A DNA stretch of 64,000 nucleotides. It comes from Nannochloris sp. 'desiccata' (lineage: Eukaryota > Chlorophyta > Trebouxiophyceae > Chlorellales > Chlorellaceae). The notes beneath the pieces are model-generated. The model was not told the DNA's origin. It searched no databases and was given only the letters and a program-made list of their open reading frames with translations. A program made the position numbers and the translations under genes. The DNA lies in the NCBI GenBank assembly GCA_019044685.2, contig JAGTXX020000004.1:620001-684000 (forward strand). Direction: 5' to 3'. This document shows positions 20,011 through 29,850 of the stretch, piece after piece; positions within the stretch are counted from its first letter, which is position 1, and the number at the start of each line of letters is the position of its first letter.

Positions 20011-21797
20011 TTACGTCAAAGCAGTACGAGCATGAGTAGAAACCATCCTGGACAACAAACTCGACCTCACATGCTCTCCACTGCTCCTCCCATTCACTGC
20101 AATCTTTCCAGAAGGCTGACGTTCAACATCAGCCACAAATTTTCTGCGGAGATTTCCGGTATAAATCTGCCGGGGTCTAGAAATCCTATTCTGTGGCTCA
20201 GAAACCATCTCCTTCCACTGCGCCACCCACCCTACTGTCCTTGCCATGGCAAACAAGACAGTATACATGGACACAGGGATGCCCATAGCACGCAGCACAA
20301 TTCCAGAATAGAAATCTACATTTGGATACAAATTACGAGATTTGAAATAAGGATCTTCCAACGCCACCCTTTCCAGCTCCAATGCGATATCGAGCAAAGG
20401 ATCTTCTTGATCGAGTTTCTTCAATACAGTGCGAGTGACTTCAGCCATGAGCTTTGCACGGGGGTCAAACGTTTTATAAACTCGATGGCCAAAGCCCATC
20501 AAGCGGAAATGGTCATTACGATCCCGAGCTCTCTCCAGAACTTGAGGAATGACCGCAATGCCGCCCATGTCTTGGATCTCCTCCAACATTTTCAATACAG
20601 CTTCATTGGCACCACCGTGGGCAGGACCCCATAAAGCAGCAATCCCAGACGCAACGCATGCAAAAGGGTTGGCTTGGGAAGAGCCAGCAGTACGCACGGT
20701 AGATGTAGAAGCGTTTTGTTCATGGTCTAAATGCAAAATAAAGACGATTTCAAGGGCACGTGCGAGTTCAGGATCAACTTCATAGCGTTCAGACGGTACA
20801 GCGAACATCATGTGTAGGAAATTTTCTGCATAGGTCAGGTCATTCTTGGGGTAAATGATGGGTTGGCCAATTGATGTCTTGTAGGCCATGGCCGCTAAAG
20901 TCGGCATTTTAGCAATAAGACGGTAGCACGCTCGGAGTTGTTGCTGAGGGTTGCGGATTTCAGCGACTTCAGGGTAAAAAGCGGATAAAGCACCTACAAC
21001 GCCAGTCATGATGGCCATAGGATGAGCGTCATGGCGGAAACCTCGATAGAATTGCATTAAATGCTCATTGACGAGGGTGTGCATTTTGAGGTCGTGTTCA
21101 AAAGCGATTTTCTCTTGGCGGTCGGGAAGTTCGCCATGGAGAAGAAGGAATGCAGAATCGTAGAAATCACCTTTGGAGGCAAGCTCTTCAATAGGGTACC
21201 TTTAAAAATAAAGAATTTGGTTGAGATTTAAAATAATATAAGTATTGCCGGCAGTGGGGCGGCGTGGAAATGGCTCATCTTTTTTGAATAAGTTGAAAAA
21301 GCATGGAAAATGGTGTCGTGACCACCAAACCCTATCGCAAGATACTTTAAATGCACTCTTAGACATGCAATCTTACCCTCGGTACAGCAGAACTCCCTTG
21401 TTGCCGTCAATATAGGTGATTGACGATTCACAAGCGGCGGTAGACGTAAAGCCGGGATCAAAGGTACAGATACCAGTGCTGCGTAGTTTGTATTGTGCAA
21501 CAGCATTGTTAGTACACATTCAAGGTATTAGGAGAGAGGTTGAGGCAAATATTTGGGTCTTGGGTACTTTTGGGAAAAATGCACTAAAACTCACGAAGGT
21601 TGAAGTTTGCGAATATCAACGAACTTTGCACCGTTGCTATCAAGAAGCACTGGAAGCTCAATGGTTGACCCGTCTGGCATTTTTAATTGCGCAACACCCT
21701 CCTCCTTTGCAACACCAGGAACCGCTGTAATCCCCTGTTTCAAATCTAATAAAAGTCCTGGCATTGTCTCTGATTTAGAGCGTTGGCGAATGTCCAT
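20011..21797 (-). CDS. Citrate synthase, bacterial GltA (type II hexameric) class
   Basis: Exons 21797-21595, 21478-21377 and 21199-20011 give 497 residues. It condenses oxaloacetate and acetyl-CoA to citrate. Motifs: '[20 protein letters not shown]', '[20 protein letters not shown]', '[18 protein letters not shown]' and '[17 protein letters not shown]', with catalytic His in GPAHGG and FGHRVY and Asp near '[10 protein letters not shown]'. The match is to proteobacterial GltA, including its N-terminal domain, rather than to the short mitochondrial eukaryotic type; plant glyoxysomal citrate synthases belong to this lineage. No PTS1 is present (ends in ALT). An acceptor-like TAG sits just upstream of the ATG, suggesting a 5'-UTR intron or a missed first exon with a targeting signal. 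Confidence 0.93.
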
Positions 21798-22589
21798 ATC
21801 TACACAGAAGGAAGATAAAAATTAGTATAAAGAAGAAAAAAGAGGTAAGGTAGCCTTTGATATGATTTAACGAAAGGTTTAGTCACCACTTCAAGTTGTG
21901 GCTGCCAGCTGGCATGAAGATTGATGGAGAAGCACTGCTTCAAGCAGGCAAAGCATGGCTTCGCTGAGAGCTATTTGATTTCGAGTTTGATGGAAGCTCA
22001 TAAATTGGGGAAGTTTGATGCAAAAGCTGGCTTGAGAAGAGGTACAGCCTTTCGGAGTTTTGCCCCGACGGGGGTGGCGGAGGTGATGACGAAGATATAG
22101 CAGAGCTGCAGCGCACCCCGCATTAGCATCCTATCCTGCATTGCGAAGGATTAATTTTCGAGCGCATATGTAAAAGTCATGAAAATCGCTCTGTTGGGCA
22201 GCTTTTTTGACGTTTTGACACGTGTCTGTCAAGCTTTTGAAGGCTTCCCTCTCCACTGGAGCTGAAGAAAACTGCTGGCATGTATATTTCCTTCTCCCAC
22301 AACTAATTAATTAACTTAAACAAATTTACGTAACTTTAAAGTGCACACATCTTCTATAGTATAGCGAGTGCAGAATTTCTCGTGAGCGGACATCGCATCT
22401 CAATCACGAATTGGCAGTTGAGAAAAAAGATAGAGATCTGTTAGAAGTTTGAGCAGAGTAACCAAGGCGGGTGGTGTTTAAACTTCATATATTTCTGAAG
22501 TACACCCAGATCGAGCTTTGCCGTTTCTTCCCCATCTTTCAGTTCAACACGTCTTCTTAACATTTGCCTGATCTTCCCCTCTCCTACAG
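21798..22589. promoter_or_regulatory. Long divergent intergenic, citrate synthase / GH16-like
   Basis: About 790 bases with no supported gene. A pyrimidine-rich acceptor (tcttccttctgtgtag, minus strand, ending at 21800) precedes the citrate synthase ATG, and a similar one (ctcctacag) precedes the GH16 ATG, so both genes may have noncoding first exons here. Confidence 0.35.
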
Positions 22590-23844
22590 ATGTTCACAAA
22601 GGCTCTTGCCCTTGTGCTCCTGCTTGCGGTAGCCGCCTCTGCGGAGTTCACAGCCAGGTTTGAGGACCATTATGACGAAGACCTCTCAGTCACCGAGCCT
22701 GCTGCTGCTATCGTTACCCAGCCTAGAGTTCAACCGTAAGTTGTTACGTCTGCTTGTTTGATAACTTGCCTCCTGTCAAACACCTCCCTCCCCACCTCTT
22801 CCTTTCTGACCACTACATCACAAGTTATAAATTGAGCTATGCATTGAGTTATTATCACTTCTGTGTTATCTATCAATGTGTAATTCTCTTCCACTTTTAC
22901 TCTTTTGCAGTGCCGTTGGCAGTGTGACTTCCTCCGCTGGTGTGGTCACTACCCCTCTTGCCGCTTCCCAGTGTCCCAAGGGCTACAAACTTGCTTGGGC
23001 TGACGAATTCGACAGCGCAGCTACTAGCTTTCCTAAATGGAACTACGAATTATACAACGGAGCCCAGTATGGAATTCCCGGTTGGGGCAACAACGAGCAA
23101 GAATGGTACACCAACCGCACAGACAACGCGAATGTCGCTCTCGGCAAGCTCGTCATCACTGCCCGTACTACCACCGAAGCTGAACGTGTCGGCTGCTGTG
23201 GTGAAAAACCCTGCAAAACTCGAGAATGTCGTTTCACCTCTGCTCGTCTTCGCACTTATGGCAAGTACGCCGTCGCCCCCAACTGGCAGGCAGGCAGCAG
23301 AACTATCCGTATTGCTGCTCGTATGAAGCTTCCCGTTGGAACTGGTCTTTGGCCCTCTCTTTGGATGTTGCCTGAACAATCCCCTGCCAACTGCTCTGGC
23401 TGCGGTGCCTATGGTGCCTGGCCTTCCTCTGGCGCCATCACTCTCGGGCAAGCTGTCAATGACATCAAAAACGTGACTGGAGGTATCGCTTATGGCGGTG
23501 CTTTCCCCAAATCTGTCTTTTCAAACTATGTTTCCAAGTTGAAAAATAAAGAGGCATACCACGAATACGTTTTGGAGTGGACTCGCAGAGGTATGAAGTG
23601 GTCTCTTGATGGAAAAGTCGTTCACACTGCTCGTTCAGGTCAAGGTGGCACTGTTCCCAACGGCTGGTTCTCTTCTGGAATTGGTGCTGGTCCTGATTCT
23701 CCCTTTGATCAGCCTTTCCATATTCTTGTCAACTTGGCCGTCGGTGGAACTCCCACTGGAAGTCCCACCAGGACGACGCTGGCCAAAACTTTGAAGAAAC
23801 CCAAGTCTATGCTCGTGGATTACATCCGTGTTTGCCAAAAATAG
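22590..23844 (+). CDS. Secreted GH16-fold protein without catalytic acids
   Basis: Exons 22590-22735 and 22911-23844 give 359 residues. Residues 1-18 are a clear signal peptide (hydrophobic ALALVLLLAV, then ASA). After a short acidic linker, the GH16 jelly-roll shows 'LAWADEFDSAATSFPKWNYE', 'WGNNEQEWYTNRTDNANV', 'GKLVITART', 'GTGLWPSLWMLPE' and 'FHILVNLAVGG'. Active laminarinases and lichenases have E-I-D-x-x-E after the 'WPxSG' segment. Here the segment reads 'AWPSSGAITLGQAVND', so both Glu and the Asp are gone. It may bind beta-glucan without cleaving it, like insect beta-glucan recognition proteins. Cys pairs in 'CCGEKPCKTREC' and 'CSGCG' suggest extracellular disulfides. Confidence 0.9.
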
Positions 23845-24094
23845 AAAACAAAACACTGGCGACATGAATATCGAATTCCTAAGAAATAGAAAAGTAATAA
23901 AAAAAGAAAGGAAGAAATAATTTATCATGAAATTTGCCTTTAATCTTCGTACTATTTATTTTTTTTCTTCCCCAAGGCTTCCACTGCTCTGGAAAGCAGC
24001 AGGCCTGTGTCGATTGTCTACGTTAAACATGGTGTGTTTTATCTATCATAATTCTACAATACTTACAATCTTTTGCAAATGAAACAATTAATCA

Positions 24095-24949
24095 CTAGTA
24101 ATCATCACGACTACTTTTACCTCCAGTACCACCTCCAGTACCGCCACCATTTCTATTCGCACTTTTCGGACTACTGCTTGAGCCATAGCTCGATCGATCG
24201 TAATCAAGCCCATAATCCACAAATACCTCAGCACCAGCAGGTATGTTACAGATACTTACAAATACCAAACCTTGTTCATCTTTAGGGTCGTCTTCCACTG
24301 TAACATTCACACCCGAAGAGGATTTTGGTGGTTCGTTGGCGTAACTGAGAGAAGAATCTATTGGAAGCCAGGGTAAACCAGGTACAGGGACTTTACACGG
24401 TGCTCCAGTCCAATCTGTAGGGTCTAGAAAGTAGCCATTTTTATTACGGAAGCAATAGTACCGAGCCAAAGGAGCTGTTTGGCATTTTGTGAGCATCTCA
24501 GCAGAAGTACGGGGGCGGCCAGGATAGGCGCCAAGGATTGTATTTTCTGGAATATTTTCTGTGGCGAATATGCCTTTGCCTTGGACTTGAGAGTCACGCA
24601 CTTCTATAAGGTCGGTTCGAGACCAGCCTCGTGGCCGTAAAGGCCATGCCGCAGCGAGGTAGGCAGCAACAGCGGTGATGGTGAGTTGCAATGGTAAGAT
24701 TGGGATGTTGCTCAACGTTTCTAAAACCCAGCTCTCCGGCTGTTCAGATTGCACAACATATGGAGCTAATTCTGGCGGTAGGGCTCGAGAACGTATTACA
24801 GAAAATCGATGGGGAGAAGTAAGGGCAACAGCAGAAATGCAAGGAGCATGGTGCCCTAAGAGGAGCGGTGCTGTACCTTGAGTTGAAGTTCTAGTCCGGA
24901 AGGCTACAGACGGTCCCCAAATGGGGCTTTTAACAAGACAGCTATCCAT
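24095..24949 (-). CDS. SET-domain protein, probably plastid-targeted
   Basis: A single exon of 284 residues. The N-terminal 60 residues are Ser/Thr/Arg-rich with few acids, transit-peptide-like, and a hydrophobic stretch 'LTITAVAAYLAAAWPL' follows near residues 88-103. The SET domain spans about 113-255: 'VQGKGIFATENIPENTIL', 'YANEPP' at the N-H-S/N-E-P position and 'IPAGAEVFVDYGLDYD' with the catalytic-site tyrosine. SET enzymes methylate lysines using S-adenosylmethionine; plant plastid members modify Rubisco and aldolase, others modify histones. The substrate cannot be told. The Gly-rich tail is low-complexity. Confidence 0.82.
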   Translation of the reverse strand: MDSCLVKSPIWGPSVAFRTRTSTQGTAPLLLGHHAPCISAVALTSPHRFSVIRSRALPPELAPYVVQSEQPESWVLETLSNIPILPLQLTITAVAAYLAAAWPLRPRGWSRTDLIEVRDSQVQGKGIFATENIPENTILGAYPGRPRTSAEMLTKCQTAPLARYYCFRNKNGYFLDPTDWTGAPCKVPVPGLPWLPIDSSLSYANEPPKSSSGVNVTVEDDPKDEQGLVFVSICNIPAGAEVFVDYGLDYDRSSYGSSSSPKSANRNGGGTGGGTGGKSSRDDY

Positions 24950-25059
24950 TGATGTTGATATTACCGTATAGCAATCGGTTAGTTCGTCGATTAGAGAGGC
25001 TTTAAGACGTGAATCAGTGGTAAAATGGCAAGGATTTGATCATCAGATTCATCCAGTGA

Positions 25060-25332
25060 TTAAACAATGTAAAAAGGGCAATCCGCGGGCACCGCTAGCC
25101 AGACCAAGACTGCCGAAAGTGAAATTAAGGGATGTACTGAATAAAATCTACGCATCAAGTTGACTTCCTTTTCAGCCAAGTTTGAGTAGAGGGAGGGAGG
25201 CAACGATGGCCGTCTGCCGTAAATACAGCGTCTTGCAGCAAGCCTCGCCATCAACATATCATTCTTTAGAAACAAAATTTGCGATTTCTTAACCTTCTTT
25301 CGTTTGCTTGCTGCTATCAATAGTGCTATCAT
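25060..25332 (-). CDS. Possible small membrane protein (unverified ORF)
   Basis: A 90-codon frame with true ATGs lies between the SET gene and the proteasome gene. From an internal ATG (25255) the product would be about 64 residues: an Arg-rich, acid-poor start (MARLAARRCIYGRRPSLPPS) like a mitochondrial presequence, then a hydrophobic segment 'LISLSAVLVWLAVPADC'. It would be the same-strand upstream neighbour of the SET gene, 110 bases away. I recognise no family. It may simply be upstream untranslated sequence. Confidence 0.25.
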   Translation of the reverse strand: MIALLIAASKRKKVKKSQILFLKNDMLMARLAARRCIYGRRPSLPPSLYSNLAEKEVNLMRRFYSVHPLISLSAVLVWLAVPADCPFYIV

Positions 25333-25404
25333 TGGTGATCACATTTATAGGGATCGCCTTACTCTGCCTTTAGATATTCTTAGAGCTCGTAGCACTTAAC
25401 AATA

Positions 25405-26658
25405 ATGGCTGGAATAGGTACAGGAGTAAGTTTGCCAAGCTAATATTGCAAGAGAGTGTGTGATCAGCTTCCATTTGAAGTGAAGAAATTTTAAAAAACG
25501 AATGATCGTTCTGTTTTCTCACTGCAGTATGATTTGTCAGTCAGTACATTTAGCCCTGATGGCAGAGTGTTCCAAACAGAATATGCTCAGAAGGCTGTTG
25601 ATAGCAGTGGGTAAGTAAACATTTCCGATAATAGTGATCAGAAGAAGAGACACCAGTTTTTCCTTTCAGAGTCAACTCCCTGTTTCTAACACTGTTTCCT
25701 TCGCTTTCAATCAGTACTGTGATTGGTATCTGCTGCAAAGATGGAGTTGTCTTGGTAAGTTTTTTAATGAGTAAAGCTTTTATTCTTGCCTCTGCCGACT
25801 TCCGCCTCATTATTCTTACATAACTTCTCCCTCTTTTATTTAACTCAGGGTGCCGAGAAGCTTATTCTTTCTAAAATGCTTGAAGAACACTCCAACCGCC
25901 GCACCTTCCCTCTCGACCGCCACGCAGGTGCCGTCATAGCCGGCGTTGCTGCTGACGGTAGAGCAGTCATCAACCGCGCTCAATCTGAAGCTGCCAACTA
26001 CAAATCTTTCTATGGAGACCCTATCCCTGGCCATGTCCTTGCAGAGCGTGTTGCCTCCTATATGCACGCATTCAATCTGTACTGGTATGTCCGACCTTTC
26101 GGCGTTTGCAGCTTGCTCGCAGTTTACGACAGGGATGGTCCTCAGTTGTATTTGGTCGATCCTGCGGGCACTATGCACAGGTATAATGGCGCTGCAATTG
26201 GAAAAGGACGTCAAGGCGCGAAGAATGAGGTTGAGAAACTCAAGCTTGCGGAAATGTCTTGTCGGGAAGCCGTCACCGCCATTGCTAAAATGTGAGAATT
26301 TAACTAGGAAATATATTATTTATATTATAGGCTATTTTGTACCTATATTTGTTCTGATTACCACATTGGTCACTTCTTCCCCGTTTCTACAGTTTGCATC
26401 AAGTCCATGATGAAGAAAAAGGTTTTGAAATGGAATTGGCGTGGGTGTGTGATGAAAGCAACAAGCAATTCCAAAGAGTTCCTGATGAGCTCGTAGCAGA
26501 AGCTGATAAGGCAGCTAAAGACGCACTTGAAGCTGAAGATATGTAGGTTATTGCAGGATATATTCATTGTGATCGATCTTTTATCGTTTATTATTTATCT
26601 TAAGAAGCTGAAACTGGCGTTGGTGTTTTTTTCTTTTTAATTTTGCAGGGATGATTAA
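25405..26658 (+). CDS. PAG1: 20S proteasome subunit alpha type-3 (alpha7)
   Basis: Exons 25405-25425, 25528-25610, 25715-25754, 25849-26291, 26393-26542 and 26649-26658 give 248 residues, close to the plant alpha7 length. The N-terminal proteasome-alpha signature '[20 protein letters not shown]' is followed by 'AVDSSGTVIGI' and '[20 protein letters not shown]', matching PSMA3/PAG1. Alpha subunits form the outer rings of the core particle. This is the most intron-rich gene here. The last junction is a choice: without the final intron the protein ends EAEDM at a TAG (26544-26546); splicing it gives an acidic MDD end, closer to plant PAG1. Confidence 0.93.
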
Positions 26659-27453
26659 AAGTTAATTCGAGTACTATTTGCTGCTGGAATTGAAGGATAC
26701 ATGCTTTTTCGGTTATAGAATATGTACGATAATGTAATTAGTGAAGTTAATAAAGAGATAACCAGTAAAAGCTGAAAAAATCTGAACAATAAGGGTGGGT
26801 GGAAACGGCAGCGCTCTCTTATTTCTTTCACATCCAATCATATTGCTTGCTGGGTTATTTACATAGGATAAAGCAAATCAAATTCAAGCAAATTCATTGC
26901 ATTGCTTGAATAAATTTAAAGAGCAGAGAAGTAATGCCTTATACTCTGTTTTTCCCCCCGCCTTTTTTGATTTTATATATGTTCTATTCTTTCTCTGTGT
27001 TATCTCTTTGTAATAATAAAACAACTACATCGATAGAATTGCAATTACAAGCATGGGTTTTTGCATTGGTATAGCCAAGATGTCAAATAATATATTCTTA
27101 ATGTTATCAACTGGGCGGAGGGAGCGGTGATGGTAGAAGACGAAGAGGCCTCCTCTATGTGGTAGAGCGGAGTTTTGAAGGGAACAAGCTGCTGCCAGAC
27201 ACATTTCAGAGGATGGAGGTGAGGAGGCTGAAGAGATCTGGTCTCACGCGACTGCTCTGGACAAAGGCACACTTTCGAAAAATAAAGTGCTACGAATCTA
27301 CATGAATATCGCTCCGAGCAGCCGGGCCTCAGATTTTGGGCGAGAAGATATGAATCCAAAATATCTAACACGTATCAACCTGTAAATTTGCGCATTTCAA
27401 ACACATATTCTAATATCTCCCTTGATTCACAACATAATTTTAACCACGAAACC
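26659..27453. other. Intergenic, no gene seen
   Basis: About 795 AT-rich bases between the proteasome gene and the next plus-strand gene. Short minus-strand frames occur but show no family features. Confidence 0.35.
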
Positions 27454-28076
27454 ATGTCCACTGCGAGCTTACCTGTGCCACCGGCTCTTCTGCCAGGAAG
27501 ACCACCTCCGATGATTTTCCCCAACACTGCCAGCCAGCTAGACATGCTATCTTCCAGACTCCGCGTTTTACAACGTTCATTCTCAGCACTAGATACGTCT
27601 AGCACTGATCGAGGCCCTGCGCCGGCTGTGAGTAGTTCTCATGCGAGGCCCGTCCAAAGCAACGAACCTCTGTTGTCAAACCCTGGCCCTTCTAGACCGT
27701 CCAGCCGGGATGCTAGCTCACCTGCTAGTGAGATAATTCGTATTTTTCATAACGCACGCCCGGACGTGCAATTAGTGCCAGCAACCTACCCTCTAGCCCC
27801 TGTCCCTCCTTCTAGGTAATTTCATAATCCAGCCATAAACCTAATTTTCTTCTCATATCCCAGCTTTAGATCCATACATTATGTCTATATGCTTACTCCC
27901 CCCTATTTACACCTTGCAGGCCCTATAGGTTGAACTTCTTGCTGCCATCCCAGCTAAGAGCAATGGCAGCGTGTGCATTGCAGCGGCCTGTCTACAACTT
28001 CAAAGTTTCTCAAAGTAAAGATAATTCTAGCACCGAACGCGGGCCTCGAATTGGCCAGGCAGCTCAAGCTGCATAA
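27454..28076 (+). CDS. Unknown protein, Pro/Ser-rich
   Basis: Exons 27454-27815 and 27920-28076 (GT-AG, phase 2) give 172 residues; the join produces a continuous 'VPPSRPYRLNFLLPSQLRA' stretch, which supports it. The N-terminal half is Pro-rich and contains a helical 'LDMLSSRLRVLQRSFSALD' segment; the middle is Ser/Pro-rich and likely disordered; the end is Gln/Ala-rich. I do not recognise a family. No signal peptide or membrane segment. Confidence 0.5.
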
Positions 28077-28782
28077 GAAATACCAACTGTCTTACTGTCT
28101 AATCAAGTCTCCGACCCGCAAATACTCGTGTTTGTTGCTGGCAGTGAACCCTGGGCCAGCACCCTACATTGGATATCTTAGTCCCAGTTTCTTTTGTATA
28201 AAAGCTTAATAAAGTAAACGTATAATGTTTGGCGCAATGTATATCTTTGTGCGCACACAGCATCAAGTAGTAATACCTCTTTATTTCTTTTTCTCTTCTG
28301 TTTTCCTTCTTTCCAAAGGATTTGTCTCGACGGTGGCAACCCCCGCCCCGTCTTTTGCTTTTTCTTTCCTTCTTGTTCTTTAGAGAGTTTTAGTTCTTTT
28401 GCTCCCTTGGATTGTACTTAATTTCATGTTTTTGCACAGTGATTCATTTGAATATATGCACACACACGATGTTTTGTTTTTACAGGGAGCGATATTTCAT
28501 TTAGATTCTTTGGCGCCCTAAACTGTTGATATAATTTCATGTTAGCGCTCATTAAAACTGTAAAAAGATTGAAAATGTTACACAGCTAGAGACATTGTAA
28601 AATGAATTGATTGGGTAACATACATGTACACAGAAAATAAAGAATTTGAGGTTCTTAGTAGGGCTAGGATCTACTTATCGGTGCTTCAGGTCGGCTGCCG
28701 GTCCAAAAGCGTGCGTGGCCATTATAAGCAGGCATCAGCATCTAACTTCCTTTTCTTCTTTCCTATCTACTTGAACATACAA
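28077..28782. other. Convergent intergenic, no gene seen
   Basis: About 700 bases of 3' flank between convergent genes, T-rich, with TGTAA pentamers on the plus strand near 28559 and 28596. Nothing else recognised. Confidence 0.35.
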
Positions 28783-29040
28783 CTAATCACAGCTCCCTTT
28801 TAAAAACACCGCCCAGTCATTCGACTTGTTATCCATGCCGCTATATGTCTCAAGCTGTTCTAGGCTACGAATACCGACCTGCATGTGATGTTGTATTTCC
28901 TTCGTATCTGCTAGCCCTCTATGATCTCTAAACTCGGCTTTAATGTCAGTTATGAGAGCATCTTTTTTAATGCTAGGGAAATTTTTAGCGGCTCTGAGGA
29001 TATGCCGATAGAGCAGTAAAACTTGGTCCTTGGTCGCCAT
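28783..29040 (-). CDS. LYR-motif protein (LYRM9-like)
   Basis: A single exon of 85 residues. The LYR motif is in 'QVLLLYRHILRAAKNFPSIK', followed by 'IKAEFRDHRGLAD' and a 'SLEQLETYSG' helix, the Complex1_LYR pattern (LYR near the N-terminus, distant Phe-Arg). LYR proteins bind acyl-carrier protein and help iron-sulfur cluster delivery or assembly of respiratory complexes in the mitochondrial matrix. The FPSIK-D-x-L-I-x-D-I-K-x-EFRD order resembles the small plant LYRM9-type proteins. Its ATG is only 9 bases after the stop of the COA4-like gene on the same strand and in the same frame, so one dicistronic mRNA is likely. Confidence 0.87.
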   Translation of the reverse strand: MATKDQVLLLYRHILRAAKNFPSIKKDALITDIKAEFRDHRGLADTKEIQHHMQVGIRSLEQLETYSGMDNKSNDWAVFLKGSCD

Positions 29041-29049
29041 GTGATGATG

Positions 29050-29596
29050 CTACGACGGTGGTGGTGATGAGGGAAGAGAAGAGAGGCTATTTTTCTTTTC
29101 GTGGCAGGAGCGCAAAGCTTGAACTTCTACAATGTGTAAATGATAAATAAAAAGTTAGGTAAATAGGTAAACGCAGTTTTAAAAAGCCAAAACAAGTCTC
29201 CGAGTCTTTTGGACGGGGTGGTGGTAAACAGCTTCTTAGATGCGACTGTTAAGTAGATACTCACCTTTCTGGCACGCTCTCCAATCACGATCGTTATCAC
29301 AAAGGCACTCCTGCTTGAGCACATGATCAAAGAAATTATATTGGTATAGATAAAAACAGAAGCTAAGAAATAAGACTTTATCCGACGGCGGTCACCGGAG
29401 GTGAACCCCCCCGCTTATTAATATATTCTCCCATTTCTCCTTCTAAACTGCAATATTAGTTCTTACACACCTCTAGTTTGGCGTAAAGCTTGCTGCAGTC
29501 TTCGCCAAGCTGGGCAACTACAGGATCAACTTCAGAATCGTCAGGTTGAATTCGTCTTTTATGAAGCTCCTGGCCGGCACTCTTGGACTGCTGCAT
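29050..29596 (-). CDS. COA4/CHCHD8-like twin CX9C protein
   Basis: Exons 29596-29471, 29310-29265 and 29126-29050 give 82 residues; all exons are too short for simple ORF scans. The spliced product has C-SKLYAKLEE-C, a 10-residue spacer, then C-QKEVQALRS-C: two CX9C motifs. The 'DWRACQKEVQALRSC' end and 'DPVVAQLG' start resemble human COA4 (CHCHD8), a cytochrome c oxidase assembly factor of the mitochondrial intermembrane space imported and oxidised by the Mia40 pathway. The perfect motif spacing across two junctions supports the splicing. The start ATG is tentative because the frame stays open for ten codons upstream. It lies directly upstream of the LYR gene. Confidence 0.78.
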
Positions 29597-29850
29597 GTAC
29601 AGCTTAATGGGATTTTGTTTCAGAAATCAAATTTATAACTTAATTATAATTGACTGCAAACCGGGGAAGGGGGCAGAATCAACTCTCTTTATTTTTTTGA
29701 ACTCTTGAAAATTTGCCTTAATTGCATTTAGCAGCACCGTTTGAATTGTTTAGATACTAAATTTGGTATATAACAACCAATTAGAAGTTGTTAAGCTGAT
29801 ACAATATGCTAGAAAATGTCCTTGGGACAAGATGATTAAGTGATCGTTAA

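Noticed and set aside
22024..22050. Minus-strand RLYLFSSQL, which fits the PTS2 pattern, upstream of citrate synthase
   Set aside because: Its frame has a stop immediately upstream, no ATG, and no donor site that would join it to the citrate synthase exon.
24614..24624. ggttcgagacc, resembling the tRNA T-arm box B
   Set aside because: It lies inside the SET-domain coding sequence and no acceptor, D or anticodon arm can be folded around it.
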